Origin: Prauserella aidingensis
Lineage (GTDB): Bacteria > Actinomycetota > Actinomycetes > Mycobacteriales > Pseudonocardiaceae
NCBI RefSeq assembly: GCF_024171865.1
Contig: NZ_JAMTCN010000001.1
Coordinates: 372,001 to 436,000, forward strand
DNA length: 64,000 nt
Direction: 5' to 3'
How positions within the stretch are numbered: position 1 is the first letter of the stretch; each line of letters starts with the position of its first letter. Below, one piece after another: positions 36,029 through 45,609 of this stretch. The notes under the pieces were generated by a model. The model saw only the letters and a list, made by a program, of their open reading frames with translations, was not told the origin of the DNA and did not search any database. The position numbers and the translations under genes are program-made.

Positions 36029-37753
36029 TCAGCTCTTCAGTCCGGGGAAGTCGTCGTCCCGGAACTCCCCCGCGGGACGGTCGGTGGCGTCGTTCTCCTT
36101 GCCGCGCAGCTCGACCCTGCGGATCTTGCCGGAGATCGTCTTCGGCAGCTCGGCGAACTCGAGCCTGCGCACGCGCTTGTACGGCGCGAGGTGCTCACGG
36201 GTGAACGCGAAGATGCTCTCCGCCGTCGCCCCGTCGGGAGCGTGTCCGGAGGCCAGCACGACGTACGCCTTCGGCACCGCCAGCCGGATCGGGTCCGGAG
36301 CGGGCACGACGGCCGCCTCGGCGACCGCCTCGTGCTCCAGCAGCACGCTCTCCAGCTCGAACGGCGAGATGCGGTAGTCCGAGGCCTTGAACACGTCGTC
36401 GGTGCGGCCGACGTAGGTGATGTAGCCGTCCTCGTCGATCGAGCCGACATCGCCCGTGTGGTAGTAGCCGTTCGCGAACGCGGTCGCGGTGCGCTCGTCG
36501 TCACCCGCGTACCCGACCATCAGCCCGGTCGGCCTGCGCGACAGGTCCAGGCACAGTTCGCCCTCGGTGGCGGGCTCGCCGCTCGCCGGGTCGACCAGCA
36601 CGACGTCGAAGCCCGGCACGGCGCGTCCCATCGAGCCCGGCTTGACCTTCTGGCCGGGCGTGTTGGCGATCTGCACCGTGGTCTCGGTCTGGCCGAAGCC
36701 GTCCCGGATCGTCACGCCCCAGGCGTCCCGCACCTGTTCGATGACCTCCGGGTTCAGCGGCTCCCCCGCGCCGACGACCTTGGTGGGCGGCGTCGGCAGC
36801 GCGGACAGGTCGGCCTGGATGAGCATCCGCCACACCGTCGGCGGAGCGCAGAAGCTCGTCACGCCGCACCGCTCCAGCTGGGCCAGCAGGGCGTCGGCGT
36901 CGAACCGCGAGTAGTTGTAGAGAAAGACCGTGGCCTCGGCGTTCCACGGCGCGAACACGTTGCTCCAGGCGTGTTTCGCCCAGCCCGGCGAGGCGACGTT
37001 CAGGTGCACGTCACCGGGCTCGAGGCCGATCCAGTACATCGTCGACAGGTGCCCAGCCGGGTACGACGTGTGCGTGTGTTGCACCAGCTTCGGTTTCGCC
37101 GTCGTGCCGGAGGTGAAGTACAGCAGCAGCGGGTCGGTCGCCTGCGTCGGCCCGTCCGGGGTGAACGCGTCGTCGGCGGAGTAGGCGTCGCCGTAGGACA
37201 GCCAGCCACCGGTGGGCTCCCCGACGGCGATGCGCGTGTAGTCGCCGGGCACGTCGGTGAACTTCTCCGCGTCGGCCGACCGTGCCACGACGTGTCGCGC
37301 CTCCCCACGGTCGACGCGGTCCCGCAGGTCGGCGGGCCCGAGCAGGGTCGTCGCCGGGATGAGCACGGCGCCGAGCTTGACGGCCGCGAGGATCGTCTCC
37401 CACAGCTCGACCTGGTTGCCGAGCATGAGGATCAGCCGATCACCGCGCCGCACGCCCTGAGCGCGCAGCCAGTTCGCCACCTGGTTGGACCGCCGCGACA
37501 GCTCGGGGTAGGTCCAACGGCCCTCGGTGCCGTCCTCCTCGACGATCCACAGCGCGGGACGCTCGGCGTTGGCCGGGTCGGCCGCCACGCGGTCGAACCA
37601 GTCGAGCGCCCAGTTGAACTCGGTCAGCTCGGGCCAGCGGAACTCCGCGCGGGCCGTGTCGTAGTCCTCCCGATGGGCGACCAGGAAGTCCCGGGCCCGA
37701 CGGAACTCGTCGTGACCCGCGTTCGAATGGGCGGTGTGGGCCTCGTTGCTCAC
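36029..37753 (-). CDS. AMP-dependent acyl-CoA synthetase (medium-chain/aromatic acid type)
   Basis: A 574-aa adenylate-forming acid:CoA ligase. Motifs are the P-loop LYFTSGTTAKPKLVQHTH, the aromatic/acyl pocket segment around FCAPPTVWRML, GFGQTETTVQ, the hinge YHTGDVGSIDEDGY and the catalytic lysine in LPKTISGKIRRVELR. Overall order resembles the MACS (medium-chain or benzoate) group. Substrate is unknown. GTG 37753 is preceded by GAGGAGAAG. A crotonase gene lies 170 bp upstream in the same direction, so the pair may act in fatty or aromatic acid breakdown. Confidence 0.92.
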   Translation of the reverse strand: MSNEAHTAHSNAGHDEFRRARDFLVAHREDYDTARAEFRWPELTEFNWALDWFDRVAADPANAERPALWIVEEDGTEGRWTYPELSRRSNQVANWLRAQGVRRGDRLILMLGNQVELWETILAAVKLGAVLIPATTLLGPADLRDRVDRGEARHVVARSADAEKFTDVPGDYTRIAVGEPTGGWLSYGDAYSADDAFTPDGPTQATDPLLLYFTSGTTAKPKLVQHTHTSYPAGHLSTMYWIGLEPGDVHLNVASPGWAKHAWSNVFAPWNAEATVFLYNYSRFDADALLAQLERCGVTSFCAPPTVWRMLIQADLSALPTPPTKVVGAGEPLNPEVIEQVRDAWGVTIRDGFGQTETTVQIANTPGQKVKPGSMGRAVPGFDVVLVDPASGEPATEGELCLDLSRRPTGLMVGYAGDDERTATAFANGYYHTGDVGSIDEDGYITYVGRTDDVFKASDYRISPFELESVLLEHEAVAEAAVVPAPDPIRLAVPKAYVVLASGHAPDGATAESIFAFTREHLAPYKRVRRLEFAELPKTISGKIRRVELRGKENDATDRPAGEFRDDDFPGLKS

Positions 37754-37805
37754 GTTCGTGCTTCTCCTCGTTCGTGCCGGTTCCGCTGTGGTCCCTCGCT
37801 CCCGG

Positions 37806-37914
37806 GTGCTCCCGGGCTCCGCGGTGTTCCCGGGGCTCCGCGATGCTCCGGGGCTCCGTGTTCCCAGGGCTCCGCGGTGGCCCCGGGGCTCCGCCGTGTT
37901 TCCGGGGCTTCGCC
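37806..37914. repeat. Six-copy intergenic tandem repeat, 17-19 bp units
   Basis: Units at 37806, 37824, 37843, 37860, 37877 and 37896 (lengths 18, 19, 17, 17, 19, 19) share the core GGGGCTCCGCGGTGTTCC with variations. They fill the space between the acyl-CoA synthetase and the crotonase stop. The units do not keep a reading frame, so this is not a coding repeat. Confidence 0.8.
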
Positions 37915-37923
37915 GCGGCGCCG

Positions 37924-38772
37924 CTATTCGCCGGTGAAGTGGGGCGGGCGCTTCTCCAGGAACGCCTGCACCGCCTCACCGAGATCCTTGCTGGGCAGGA
38001 ACGCCGCGTTCCACGCGGACACGTAGCGCAGCCCGGCGTCGACCTGCTGCTCGGTGCCCATGGACAGTACGTCCTTGATCCCCCGCACCACCAGCGGAGG
38101 ATTGGCCGCGAGTTCGGTGGCCAATTCTCGGGCTGCGGCGAGCAGCGCGTCGCGGTCGGCGTAGGTGTCGTTGACGAGTCCGATCTTCTCGGCCCGTGCG
38201 GCGTCGATGTCCTTGCCCGTGAGGGCGAGCTCCCGCAGGTGCCCCTCCCCGATGACGGCGCCGAGCCGCTGCAGACTGCCGATGTCGGCGACGATGGCGA
38301 CCTTGACCTCGCGCACGCTGAACCGCGCATCGGCGCTGGCCAACCGGATGTCGGCCCCGGCGATGAGGTCGACGCCGCCGCCGATGCACCACCCGGCCAC
38401 CGCGGCGACGACGGGCGTGCGGCACTTGGCGACCGAGCTGACCGCCTCCTGCATCGTCCGGATCTCCTCGAGGAACCGCGTACGCGGACCGGCCTGTGCA
38501 TCACCGGCCAGGAATTCGGACCAGCCCGGCAACATCGCGTTCAGGTCCAGGCCGTACGAGAAGTGCTCACCACTCCCGGCCAGCACGATCGCCCGCACGT
38601 CGGGGTCGGCGTCGAGGGCACCGAACACCAGCGGCAGCTCGCGCCAGAAGTCCGGGCCCATGGCGTTGCCCTTGGCGGGGCCGAGGAGCGTGACCTCGGC
38701 GACGTGACCGTCCCTGCGGACGTCGAAGGCGACCAGGTCGTCGGGCAGTTGTGCAGTGTGCGCGGCGTTCAT
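37924..38772 (-). CDS. Crotonase family protein (dienoyl-CoA isomerase-like)
   Basis: A 282-aa enoyl-CoA hydratase/isomerase superfamily member. Segments are [43 protein letters not shown] (oxyanion hole) and [47 protein letters not shown]. The acidic residues in [12 protein letters not shown] resemble delta3,5-delta2,4-dienoyl-CoA isomerase (ECH1) more than a hydratase, which would have the GC-E-G-E pattern. ATG 38772 with GAGG upstream; an in-frame GTG at 38790 is an alternative. Confidence 0.88.
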   Translation of the reverse strand: MNAAHTAQLPDDLVAFDVRRDGHVAEVTLLGPAKGNAMGPDFWRELPLVFGALDADPDVRAIVLAGSGEHFSYGLDLNAMLPGWSEFLAGDAQAGPRTRFLEEIRTMQEAVSSVAKCRTPVVAAVAGWCIGGGVDLIAGADIRLASADARFSVREVKVAIVADIGSLQRLGAVIGEGHLRELALTGKDIDAARAEKIGLVNDTYADRDALLAAARELATELAANPPLVVRGIKDVLSMGTEQQVDAGLRYVSAWNAAFLPSKDLGEAVQAFLEKRPPHFTGE

Positions 38773-38801
38773 GGCGCCATCCTCGCTCACGGCCCGGCGG
38801 G

Positions 38802-40040
38802 TCAGGTGAGCAGGTCGACGACCGGGCCGATCACCGTCACCGCGGGCGGGCGCATCCCTTGGCGGGCGGCGTCGGCACCGACCTCCTTCAGCGTCGAGCG
38901 CAGCACCTTCTGCCCCGCCATCGTGCCGTCCTGGATCATCGCGACCGGAGTGTCGGCGGGCCTGCCCGCGGTCATCAGCGCATCGGCGAACCGGTCGATC
39001 CGCTCGACGCCCATCATCAGCACGATCGTGCCCCGCAGGCGGCCGAGCGCGTCCCAGTCGGTCAGCGACGTCTCGTGGTCCGGCGGGACGTGCCCGGAGA
39101 CGACGACCACCTCGTGGGTCACGCCCCGGTGCGTCACGGGCACGTCGGCCAGCGCCGGGACGGCGAACGCGCTGGTGATCCCGGGCACGACCGACACCTT
39201 CACGCCTGCCTCCACGCAGGCGAGCAGCTCTTCGAAACCGCGGCCGAACACGTACGGATCGCCACCCTTGAGGCGGACGACGAACTTGCCCGCCCTGGCG
39301 TTGTCGATCAGCGCGCTGTTGATGACGTCCTGGCTGGCCGCGCGGCCGTACGGGATCTTCGCCGCGTCGATCACCTCGACGTGCGGCGGCAGTTCGTCGA
39401 GCAGGTCACGCGGCGCGAGCCGGTCGGTGACCACCACGTCGGCGCGCGCGAGCAGCCTGCGACCGCGCACGGTGATCAGCTCGGGGTCGCCGGGGCCGCC
39501 GCCGACCAGCGCGACCCCGGCTTCGGGCCTGCGATCGTCCTGCCCCGCACCCTGGCCGTAGCCGCGTCCCGGGTCCGCGGCCGCTCCCGAGCGCAGCGCG
39601 TCCAGGAGGCCGTCGCGCACCACGGCGGAGCGCTGAGGCTCGCCACCGGACAGCACGCCCACGAGCACGCCGTCGTTCTCGCCCGCCGCGGGCGTCACCG
39701 CACTGCCGTCGGGCCCGGAGTCCGCGCGGACACAGAAGACACGCCTCCGGTCGGCCTCCGCGCACACGGCGGCGTTGACGTCCGCGTCGTCAGTGCACGC
39801 CAGCGCGTACCAGGCGTCGGCGAGGTCGCCGTCGGCGTACTCCCGCCGGGTCCAGGTGATCTCGCCCTCGTCGGCCATCGCTCCGACCGACGGGGTGGTG
39901 TCCGGGGCCACGACTTCGATGACGGCCCCGGCCCTGACCAGCCGTGGCAGCCGCCGCTGAGCGACGGTGCCGCCGCCCACGACGACCACGCGCCGCCCGG
40001 TGAGGTCGAGTCCGACCAGGTAGTGCTCTTCCTGCGCCAT
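38802..40040 (-). CDS. cysG: Siroheme synthase (precorrin-2 dehydrogenase/ferrochelatase fused to uroporphyrinogen-III methyltransferase)
   Basis: A 412-aa bifunctional enzyme. Residues 1-150 are the NAD-binding precorrin-2 oxidase/ferrochelatase ([21 protein letters not shown]). Residues about 175-412 are the SAM-dependent methyltransferase ([55 protein letters not shown]). It makes siroheme for sulfite and nitrite reductases or feeds cobalamin synthesis. A 25-residue Gly/Asp linker joins the domains. Start 40040 by similarity; GTCATG at 40052 is the alternative with AGGG upstream. Confidence 0.93.
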   Translation of the reverse strand: MAQEEHYLVGLDLTGRRVVVVGGGTVAQRRLPRLVRAGAVIEVVAPDTTPSVGAMADEGEITWTRREYADGDLADAWYALACTDDADVNAAVCAEADRRRVFCVRADSGPDGSAVTPAAGENDGVLVGVLSGGEPQRSAVVRDGLLDALRSGAAADPGRGYGQGAGQDDRRPEAGVALVGGGPGDPELITVRGRRLLARADVVVTDRLAPRDLLDELPPHVEVIDAAKIPYGRAASQDVINSALIDNARAGKFVVRLKGGDPYVFGRGFEELLACVEAGVKVSVVPGITSAFAVPALADVPVTHRGVTHEVVVVSGHVPPDHETSLTDWDALGRLRGTIVLMMGVERIDRFADALMTAGRPADTPVAMIQDGTMAGQKVLRSTLKEVGADAARQGMRPPAVTVIGPVVDLLT

Positions 40041-40079
40041 GCCGGTCAGCATGACGCATGCCCTGTCACGGTCCTACGC

Positions 40080-40532
40080 TCAGGGCCTGCGCAACGTGAG
40101 GAGTTCCTCTGCGCCGAACATCCGGGCGGTCTCGACCGCGCTCGGCTGCCCCGCCTCCGGATCGGCGCAGCCCTCGAGCAGCGCGCGCACGACCTCCGCC
40201 TCGCCCTTGAACACGGCACCGGCGAGCGGGCTCTGGCCCCGGTCGTTGAGCCGGTTCGGGTCGGCGCCGCGGCTCAGCAGCGCGGCGACGGTCCCGGCAT
40301 GGCCGTGGTAGGCCGCCAACATCACGAGCGTGTCGCCGCTGTCGTTGGACAGGTTCACCGGTACACCGGCGTCCACGTACGCGGCCAGCGTGTCGGTGTC
40401 ACCGTGGCGGGCGAAATCGAAGACACGGCCCGCGAGTTCGAGCAGTTCGGGGTCGATCTCGGTGCCGGCGGCGTGCGCCCGCCCGTCCCCGTCGGTCCGG
40501 CCGGGCGCAGGATCCGGATGCCGCTCCGTCAT
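40080..40532 (-). CDS. Ankyrin-repeat protein
   Basis: A 150-aa soluble protein with three ankyrin repeats from about residue 37: [82 protein letters not shown]. Small ankyrin proteins like this mediate protein binding; in some bacteria they accompany catalase. ATG 40532 has a weak ribosome site. The frame is open upstream through a truncated rpsR to a well-supported start at 40673, so the real product may be a 197-aa fusion. Confidence 0.8.
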   Translation of the reverse strand: MTERHPDPAPGRTDGDGRAHAAGTEIDPELLELAGRVFDFARHGDTDTLAAYVDAGVPVNLSNDSGDTLVMLAAYHGHAGTVAALLSRGADPNRLNDRGQSPLAGAVFKGEAEVVRALLEGCADPEAGQPSAVETARMFGAEELLTLRRP

Positions 40533-40673
40533 CAGGCCAGGGTGGCACGTTCCGACCCCGAGCGCTCGGCGCCGGACCGTGCGCAACAGCGCCGTGTCCT
40601 TCCCGTCGACGTGCTCGACACCCTCGGCACGCAACAGGTTCCGCGTGCGGCGCTTCTGCGGTGCGGGCTTCAC
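40533..40673 (-). pseudogene. rpsR: Truncated 30S ribosomal protein S18 paralogue (rpsR remnant)
   Basis: Ten bp after rpsN, a GTG with GGAGGGG upstream opens a 47-codon stretch. Its first 32 codons match the S18 N-terminus: [20 protein letters not shown] compared with the family pattern NLL..LGVE.VDYKDTA.LR. The match stops there; the RNA-binding FISDRGKIRSRRVTG block and the rest are missing. The conserved Tyr of VDYKDT is Gly. The frame runs without a stop into the ankyrin gene, so a chimeric protein could be made. Confidence 0.75.
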
Positions 40674-40683
40674 CGGTCCCCTC

Positions 40684-40989
40684 CTACCAGCTCGCCGTGC
40701 TCACACCGGGCAGCTCACCCCGGTGCGCCAGCTCGCGCAACCGGATCCGGGACAGCCCGAAGGCGCCGTAGAAGGCGCGCGGACGGCCGTCGACGGCATC
40801 GCGGTTACGGATACGCGTGGGACTCGCATCGCGCGGCATCCGTTGCAGCTCCGACACGGCCGCCGCCTTCTCCTCCGGAGCGGACCGGGGCGAGCGGATC
40901 GACTCCTTCAACTCCACCCTCCGCTCGGCATACCGCGCGGCGACGACCTTGCGCTGCTCGTTCTTCGCGATCTTCGACTTCTTCGCCAT
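40684..40989 (-). CDS. rpsN: 30S ribosomal protein S14, zinc-independent form
   Basis: A 101-aa S14 of the long C-minus type: [20 protein letters not shown] at the start and RCELTGRPR-equivalent [41 protein letters not shown] at the end, without the CxxC zinc ribbon. Such copies replace the zinc form under zinc starvation. Start ATG overlaps the rpmB stop by 1 bp. The gene normally between them, rpmG (L33), is missing. Confidence 0.95.
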   Translation of the reverse strand: MAKKSKIAKNEQRKVVAARYAERRVELKESIRSPRSAPEEKAAAVSELQRMPRDASPTRIRNRDAVDGRPRAFYGAFGLSRIRLRELAHRGELPGVSTASW

Positions 40990-41225
40990 CAGAGCCTCAC
41001 CCCTCGTGCACGCAGGTCGGCCACGACGGCGTCGATCCCGCGCTTGTCGATCGTCTTCATGCCCTTGACCGACACCCGCAGCCGCACCCAGCGGTTCTCG
41101 GACGGAACCCAGCACCGGCGCGGCTGGATGTTCGGCTGCCAGCGGCGCGGGGTACGCCGGTGCGAATGCGACACCTGCTTGCCGTAGCCCGGCCCGCGAC
41201 CGGTGACCTGGCAGATCGCCGACAT
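40989..41225 (-). CDS. rpmB: 50S ribosomal protein L28, zinc-independent paralogue
   Basis: A 78-aa L28: [30 protein letters not shown] and [19 protein letters not shown]. It has single cysteines (C5 and C38) rather than the paired CxxC motifs of the zinc form. First gene of the rpmB-rpsN operon. GGGAGGG lies just before ATG 41225, and a Zur-like box is 21 bp further upstream. Confidence 0.94.
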   Translation of the reverse strand: MSAICQVTGRGPGYGKQVSHSHRRTPRRWQPNIQPRRCWVPSENRWVRLRVSVKGMKTIDKRGIDAVVADLRARGVRL

Positions 41226-41245
41226 CGACCCTCCCTGGATGGTGT

Positions 41246-41260
41246 TGATAATCGTTTTCA
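41246..41260. promoter_or_regulatory. Zur-like operator between rpmB and rpmE2
   Basis: TGATAATCGTTTTCA (41246-41260) is a 7-1-7 imperfect palindrome matching the Zur box type TGAAAATnATTTTCA. It lies in the 102-bp divergent promoter region of zinc-free ribosomal protein genes, overlapping a TTGATA hexamer (41245-41250) on the + strand. It is one of the few AT-rich patches in the window. Confidence 0.75.
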
Positions 41261-41327
41261 TTTACAGTACACGGCGTGGCCGCACCGCAACGACGACCCC
41301 TGGTCCGGCCCTGCGACAGGAGGAACG

Positions 41328-41591
41328 ATGAAGCCCGACATCCATCCCGACTACCACCCGGTGGTCTTCCAGGACGCCAACACCGGTGACCGGTTCCTGA
41401 CCCGCTCGACGGCCACCTCGGAGCGCACCACCGAGTGGGAGGACGGCAACACCTACCCGCTGGTGACCGTGGACATCAGTTCCGCGTCGCACCCGTTCTG
41501 GACGGGCACGCAACGGATCATGGACACCGCGGGTCAGGTGGAGAAGTTCCGCCGCCGCTACGGCGACGCGTCGGCCGCGCGGGGCCGGTAG
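41328..41591 (+). CDS. rpmE2: 50S ribosomal protein L31 type B
   Basis: An 87-aa zinc-free L31: [60 protein letters not shown], lacking the CxxC of type A, with the family C-terminus [21 protein letters not shown] precedes ATG 41328. Expected to be derepressed with rpmB-rpsN when zinc is low. The last 34 bp overlap the convergent decarboxylase gene. Confidence 0.95.
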   Translation: MKPDIHPDYHPVVFQDANTGDRFLTRSTATSERTTEWEDGNTYPLVTVDISSASHPFWTGTQRIMDTAGQVEKFRRRYGDASAARGR

Positions 41592-43111
41592 AGCGTTCCG
41601 AGGAACTCGGCGAGCAGCCGCTCCCGCAGCCTCGGCGACGCGACCGCCAACATGGCGTTGATCCCGGCCATTCGGTCAGGCAACCGGATCGGACGGCCGG
41701 GACCACGGCCCTGTCCGTCACCGGTCCGTCCGTCGCCGTTCCCGTCGGGGCCGTCCTCGTCGGGGCCGTCCTCGTCGGGGCCCGCGCCGAGACCCGCCGC
41801 GGCGAGCAGGCCCGCGAACTGCTCCGGCGTGAGCGCCTCGGGGTCGAGAGCGTCGATCAGCGCCCGCAGGTCGTCGTCGAGCGTGACCGGCCCTGCGGCC
41901 ACGGCCGACGTCACGGCCTCGCGCATCGCCGTCAGCAGCGCGTCCTCGTGGCCGCGGTTCGCGGCGGTCACCGTCAGGTGCAGATTGGCGGGCGACGACT
42001 CGTGCGGGAACTGGAGTTGCACGTACCAGCCGCGGGCTGCCAGCTCGTCGGCCACCGTGAACAGGTCGAACCCGGGGTCCCCGTCGAGCGCGACGGCCAG
42101 CAGCGTGGAGTCGGGCTCGCCGAGCACGCCGAGTCCGTCGATCGCGGTGATCCCGGCACGGATCTCCTCGGTCGCCGCGCGGGCGGTGCGGGCGAGCGCG
42201 GCGTAGCCGTCGTCGCCGACGTGGCGGACGACCGCCCACGCCGCCGCGAGCGGACCACCCGACCTGGTCGACTGCAACGTCGGGTTGAGCATCGTGTACC
42301 CGGGCCAGTCGGCGCTCGCGAAGTAGTGGCCGCGGCGCAGCTCCGCGTCGGCGTGCAGCAGCACGGACACGCCTTTCGCGCAGTAGGCGTACTTGTGCAG
42401 GTCCACCGACAGGCTCGTGACCCCGGGCACGGAGAGGTCGAACGCGGGAGCGCGGGTGCCCACGCGCTCGCGGCGCAGGTACGGCAACACCCAGCCGCCG
42501 ATGCACGCGTCGACGTGCAGGCGGACGCCGTGTTCGCGGGCCACCGCGGCGATCTCGGGGATCGGATCGACGACCCCGTGGGCGTAGGACGGCGCGCTCG
42601 CGACGACGAGCACCGTGGTGTGGTCGATGGCCGCGGCCGTCGCGTCCGGGTCCGCGCGGAAGGTCGTGGGATCCACCGGCACGCTCACCACGCGGACGCC
42701 GAACAGGTGGCCCGCCTTGCGGAACGCGGCGTGCACCGTCGACGGGACGACGATCGACGGGTCGACGACGTCCCGTCGGCCCTCGCGCGCCGCCAGCACG
42801 GCCAACAGGCACGACTCCGTGCCGCCCGACGTCACCGTCCCGACGGCGGCCCGCCCTCCGCCCAGCAGCTCGATCGCGGTGCCGACGAGGTCGTTCTCCA
42901 TGTGCAGCAGGCTGGGAAACGCCGTCGGGTCCAGCCCGTTGGCCGAGGACGCCGCCGCGTGCGCCCGCGCGGCCAGTTCGTCGAGGTCGCCGAGACCACT
43001 GTCGTAGACGTAGGCCAGCGTGCGCCCGCCGTGGGTCGGTGCGTCCCCGGCCCGCAGCCGGGTCAGCTCCGCGAGCACCTCGTCGGCGCCGGGACCCACG
43101 CCGGGGATCAC
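41558..43111 (-). CDS. PLP-dependent decarboxylase/sphingosine-1-phosphate-lyase-like protein
   Basis: A 517-aa group II PLP enzyme. The cofactor lysine is in [15 protein letters not shown]; other family blocks are [30 protein letters not shown] and [14 protein letters not shown]. The overall sequence is nearer to sphingosine-1-phosphate lyase/tyrosine decarboxylase-type proteins than to glutamate decarboxylase. After residue 425 comes an Asp/Gly/Pro repeat linker (DEDGP units) and an additional 40-residue helical C-terminal tail. Its GTG overlaps the stop of a GPH-type transporter (GTGA), which may carry its substrate or product. Substrate unknown. Confidence 0.85.
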   Translation of the reverse strand: MIPGVGPGADEVLAELTRLRAGDAPTHGGRTLAYVYDSGLGDLDELAARAHAAASSANGLDPTAFPSLLHMENDLVGTAIELLGGGRAAVGTVTSGGTESCLLAVLAAREGRRDVVDPSIVVPSTVHAAFRKAGHLFGVRVVSVPVDPTTFRADPDATAAAIDHTTVLVVASAPSYAHGVVDPIPEIAAVAREHGVRLHVDACIGGWVLPYLRRERVGTRAPAFDLSVPGVTSLSVDLHKYAYCAKGVSVLLHADAELRRGHYFASADWPGYTMLNPTLQSTRSGGPLAAAWAVVRHVGDDGYAALARTARAATEEIRAGITAIDGLGVLGEPDSTLLAVALDGDPGFDLFTVADELAARGWYVQLQFPHESSPANLHLTVTAANRGHEDALLTAMREAVTSAVAAGPVTLDDDLRALIDALDPEALTPEQFAGLLAAAGLGAGPDEDGPDEDGPDGNGDGRTGDGQGRGPGRPIRLPDRMAGINAMLAVASPRLRERLLAEFLGTLYRPRAADASP

Positions 43112-44466
43112 GCGCCGCCCCCTTCGGCCGGGGCCGTGGCATCGGCATCGGGGTCGCCGTCGGGGCGGCGGTCCCCCAGCACGCTGCGCCGCAGCAACGG
43201 CAACGCCAGCGCGACGAACACCGCGGGCAGTGCGGAGAAACCGACGGTGATGGCCGTGACCGCGCTCTCGGGCTGGGTCGCCACCGACTGTCCACTCGAG
43301 ACGTACCCGCCGAGCGAGAGCACGAGTCCGAACAGGCCGGGGCCGACGGCGAGCCCGAGCGTCTCGGCTGCCGTCCAGACGCCCGCGGTGATCCCGGCGC
43401 GGGTGGCACCGGTGCGTTCCTCCTCCGCGGAGATCAGGTCCGGGAGGATCGCCAGCGGGAACACCTGGATCCCCGCGTATCCCACACCCGCGAGCGCAAC
43501 GAACACGAACACCACCGGCGTCGCCATGGCCGGTGAGAATGCGAGGGCTCCGAGCGCGGCCGCCAGCAGTACCGACGAGACGCGGAAGCCCGTGAGTTTG
43601 CCGCCGCTGCGGCCGATGCGGTCCCACACCGGCATGACGAGCAGTGCCGGGCCGACGAAGCCCGCGAACAGCGCCGACTGCAGGTCGGGGTCACCGAGGA
43701 CGTACCGCGCGACGTAGTTGACCCCGGCCAGCAGGGTGGCGACGCCGAGCGCCTGGAGGAAGTAGACGGTCAGCAGCCAGCGGAACGCCCGCCAGGACCG
43801 CATGGTGGCGAGCAGGTCGCGCCACCCCGGTGTGGGCTCCCGCAGCCTCCCCACGGGTGCACCGCGCGTGCCGGCGTAGACGGCGACCGCGCCGAGTGCG
43901 ATGAGCACGCCGACGAACGCGCCCATGGCGCGATAGCCCGCGGTGCCGCCGAGCCCGCTCGCGATGGCCGGTGCGACCGCGCCCGACACCAGGATGGCGA
44001 GCGCCAGCACGGCGATGCGCCAGGTCGTCAGTCGCGTCCGCTCGTGATAGTCCTCGGTCAGTTCCGCGGGCAACGCGTTGAATGGCACCTGGAAGAAGGC
44101 GAACGCCGTCGCGCACACGAAGAACACGACGACGACGTAGGCCGCGTCCGCGGCCGTCGAGCCGAGGCCGGGACCCGCGAACAGCGCGGCGAAGCACGCG
44201 GCCAGCACCAGACCGCCGATCAGCAGGAACGGTCTGCGGCTGCCGTGTCTGCGCAGCGCGCCGTCCGAGATCCGCCCGGCGACCGGGTTGAACAGCACGT
44301 CCCACGCCTTCGGCAGCAGCACGATCGCACCCGCCACGGCGGCGGGCACGGCCATCGTGTCGGTCAGGTACGGCAGGAGCAGCAGCCCCGGCACCGTCCC
44401 GAACGCGCCCGTCGCGAACGACCCGAGCGAATACCCGAGACGAGTCCTGGTCCCCAGCGCCGACAT
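43108..44466 (-). CDS. MFS/GPH-type transporter
   Basis: A 452-aa protein with 12 predicted membrane helices. The glycoside-pentoside-hexuronide cation symporter pattern is visible: KAWDVLFNPVAGRISDGALRRHGSRRPFLLIGG in the first half and VMPVWDRIGRSGGKLTGFRVSS in the second, with LPDLISAEEERTGATRAGITAGVWTAAETLGLAVGP. The cargo is unknown, and actinobacterial relatives also lie next to lipid or sphingolipid-like genes. Translationally coupled to the downstream PLP decarboxylase. Confidence 0.87.
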   Translation of the reverse strand: MSALGTRTRLGYSLGSFATGAFGTVPGLLLLPYLTDTMAVPAAVAGAIVLLPKAWDVLFNPVAGRISDGALRRHGSRRPFLLIGGLVLAACFAALFAGPGLGSTAADAAYVVVVFFVCATAFAFFQVPFNALPAELTEDYHERTRLTTWRIAVLALAILVSGAVAPAIASGLGGTAGYRAMGAFVGVLIALGAVAVYAGTRGAPVGRLREPTPGWRDLLATMRSWRAFRWLLTVYFLQALGVATLLAGVNYVARYVLGDPDLQSALFAGFVGPALLVMPVWDRIGRSGGKLTGFRVSSVLLAAALGALAFSPAMATPVVFVFVALAGVGYAGIQVFPLAILPDLISAEEERTGATRAGITAGVWTAAETLGLAVGPGLFGLVLSLGGYVSSGQSVATQPESAVTAITVGFSALPAVFVALALPLLRRSVLGDRRPDGDPDADATAPAEGGGA

Positions 44467-44554
44467 GCTCCTCCTCGGACGGTGCGCGTGGAGGAATCGT
44501 GCCACCCCGGCGCCGCCACCCGGCTCCGACCCCGACGTGCGAGACAGCGCCGGG

Positions 44555-45574
44555 TCAGCCGAGCACGTCGGCCACCCGGCGCAGCGTCGCGGCGTCACCG
44601 CGGACGAGCAGCGTGGTCACGACCGTGTCCTCCCACGCCTGCAGTTCGTCGCGGATCTTCGCGGGCGGCCCGATCAGCGACGTGTCCTCGACCAGTGAGG
44701 TCGGGATCGCCGCCGTGGCCTCCTCCTTGCGGCCCGCCAGGTACAGGTCCTGCACCGTGTCCGCCACATCGGCGTAACCCATGCGCGCGAACACGTCGTG
44801 GTGAAAGTTGGCGTCCTTCGCGCCCATACCGCCGATGTAGAGCGCCAGCGACGGCTTGATCATCGCCGCGGCCTGTTCGACGTCGTCGTGCACGATCACC
44901 GGCACCGACGCGGCGACCTCGAACCCCTCCGGCCGGTGCCCGCGCGCCGCGAATCCCTCGTCGAGGGCCGCGCGGTAGAAGGCGTCGCTCTTCGGGGAGA
45001 AGAACAGCGGAAGCCAGCCGTCGCAGATCTCCGCCGACAACGCCACGTTCTTGGGCCCCTCGGCCGCCAGGTGGATCGGGATGTGGGACCGCAGCGGGTG
45101 CACGGTGGACTTGAGCGGCTTGCCCAGCCCGGTGCCGCCCTGCAGCGGCAGTTGGTACTGCTTCCCGTCGTGCACGACCGGTGCCTCGCGCGCCACCACC
45201 TGGCGCACGATGTCGACGTACTCGCGGGTCCTGGCGAGCGGCCTCGGGTACGGCTGCCCGTACCAGCCTTCGACGACCTGGGGTCCGGACGCGCCGAGCC
45301 CGAGGACGAATCGGCCGCCCGACAGGTGGTCGAGCGTCATCGCCGCCATCGCCGTGGCCGTCGGCGTACGGGCCGACAGCTGGACGATGTTGGTGCCGAG
45401 GGTGACGCGGGAGGTCGCCGACCCCCACCAGGCGAGCGGGGTCAGGGCGTCGGAGCCGTAACCCTCGGCGGTCCAGACCGAGTCGAATCCGAGTCGTTCG
45501 GCCGTCGTGATCGCCTCGAGCGCACCCTCCGGCGGGCCCGACGACCAGTATCCGAGGTGGTAACCCAGTTTCAC
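44555..45574 (-). CDS. LLM-class F420-dependent oxidoreductase
   Basis: A 339-aa TIM-barrel luciferase-like flavin/F420 enzyme. Blocks are [90 protein letters not shown] and the C-terminal LIGPPAKIRDELQAWEDTVVTTLLV. This Gly-Ala-Ser-Gly-Pro-Gln-Val pattern is typical of actinobacterial F420-dependent members. Substrate unknown. GTG 45574 with AAGGAGAA upstream. Confidence 0.9.
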   Translation of the reverse strand: MKLGYHLGYWSSGPPEGALEAITTAERLGFDSVWTAEGYGSDALTPLAWWGSATSRVTLGTNIVQLSARTPTATAMAAMTLDHLSGGRFVLGLGASGPQVVEGWYGQPYPRPLARTREYVDIVRQVVAREAPVVHDGKQYQLPLQGGTGLGKPLKSTVHPLRSHIPIHLAAEGPKNVALSAEICDGWLPLFFSPKSDAFYRAALDEGFAARGHRPEGFEVAASVPVIVHDDVEQAAAMIKPSLALYIGGMGAKDANFHHDVFARMGYADVADTVQDLYLAGRKEEATAAIPTSLVEDTSLIGPPAKIRDELQAWEDTVVTTLLVRGDAATLRRVADVLG

Positions 45575-45609
45575 GTCGTGTTCTCCTTCGGGCCGCACTG
45601 TCGTCGGAT

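Noticed and set aside
37806-37914. CRISPR array
   Set aside because: Units are 17-19 bp without unique spacers and no cas genes are near. The same holds for the other tandem repeats.
38751-41591. 946-codon + frame ending in the rpmE2 reading frame
   Set aside because: Only the last 87 codons are real (L31 with its own ribosome site); the rest is antisense to cysG, the ankyrin gene and ribosomal protein genes.
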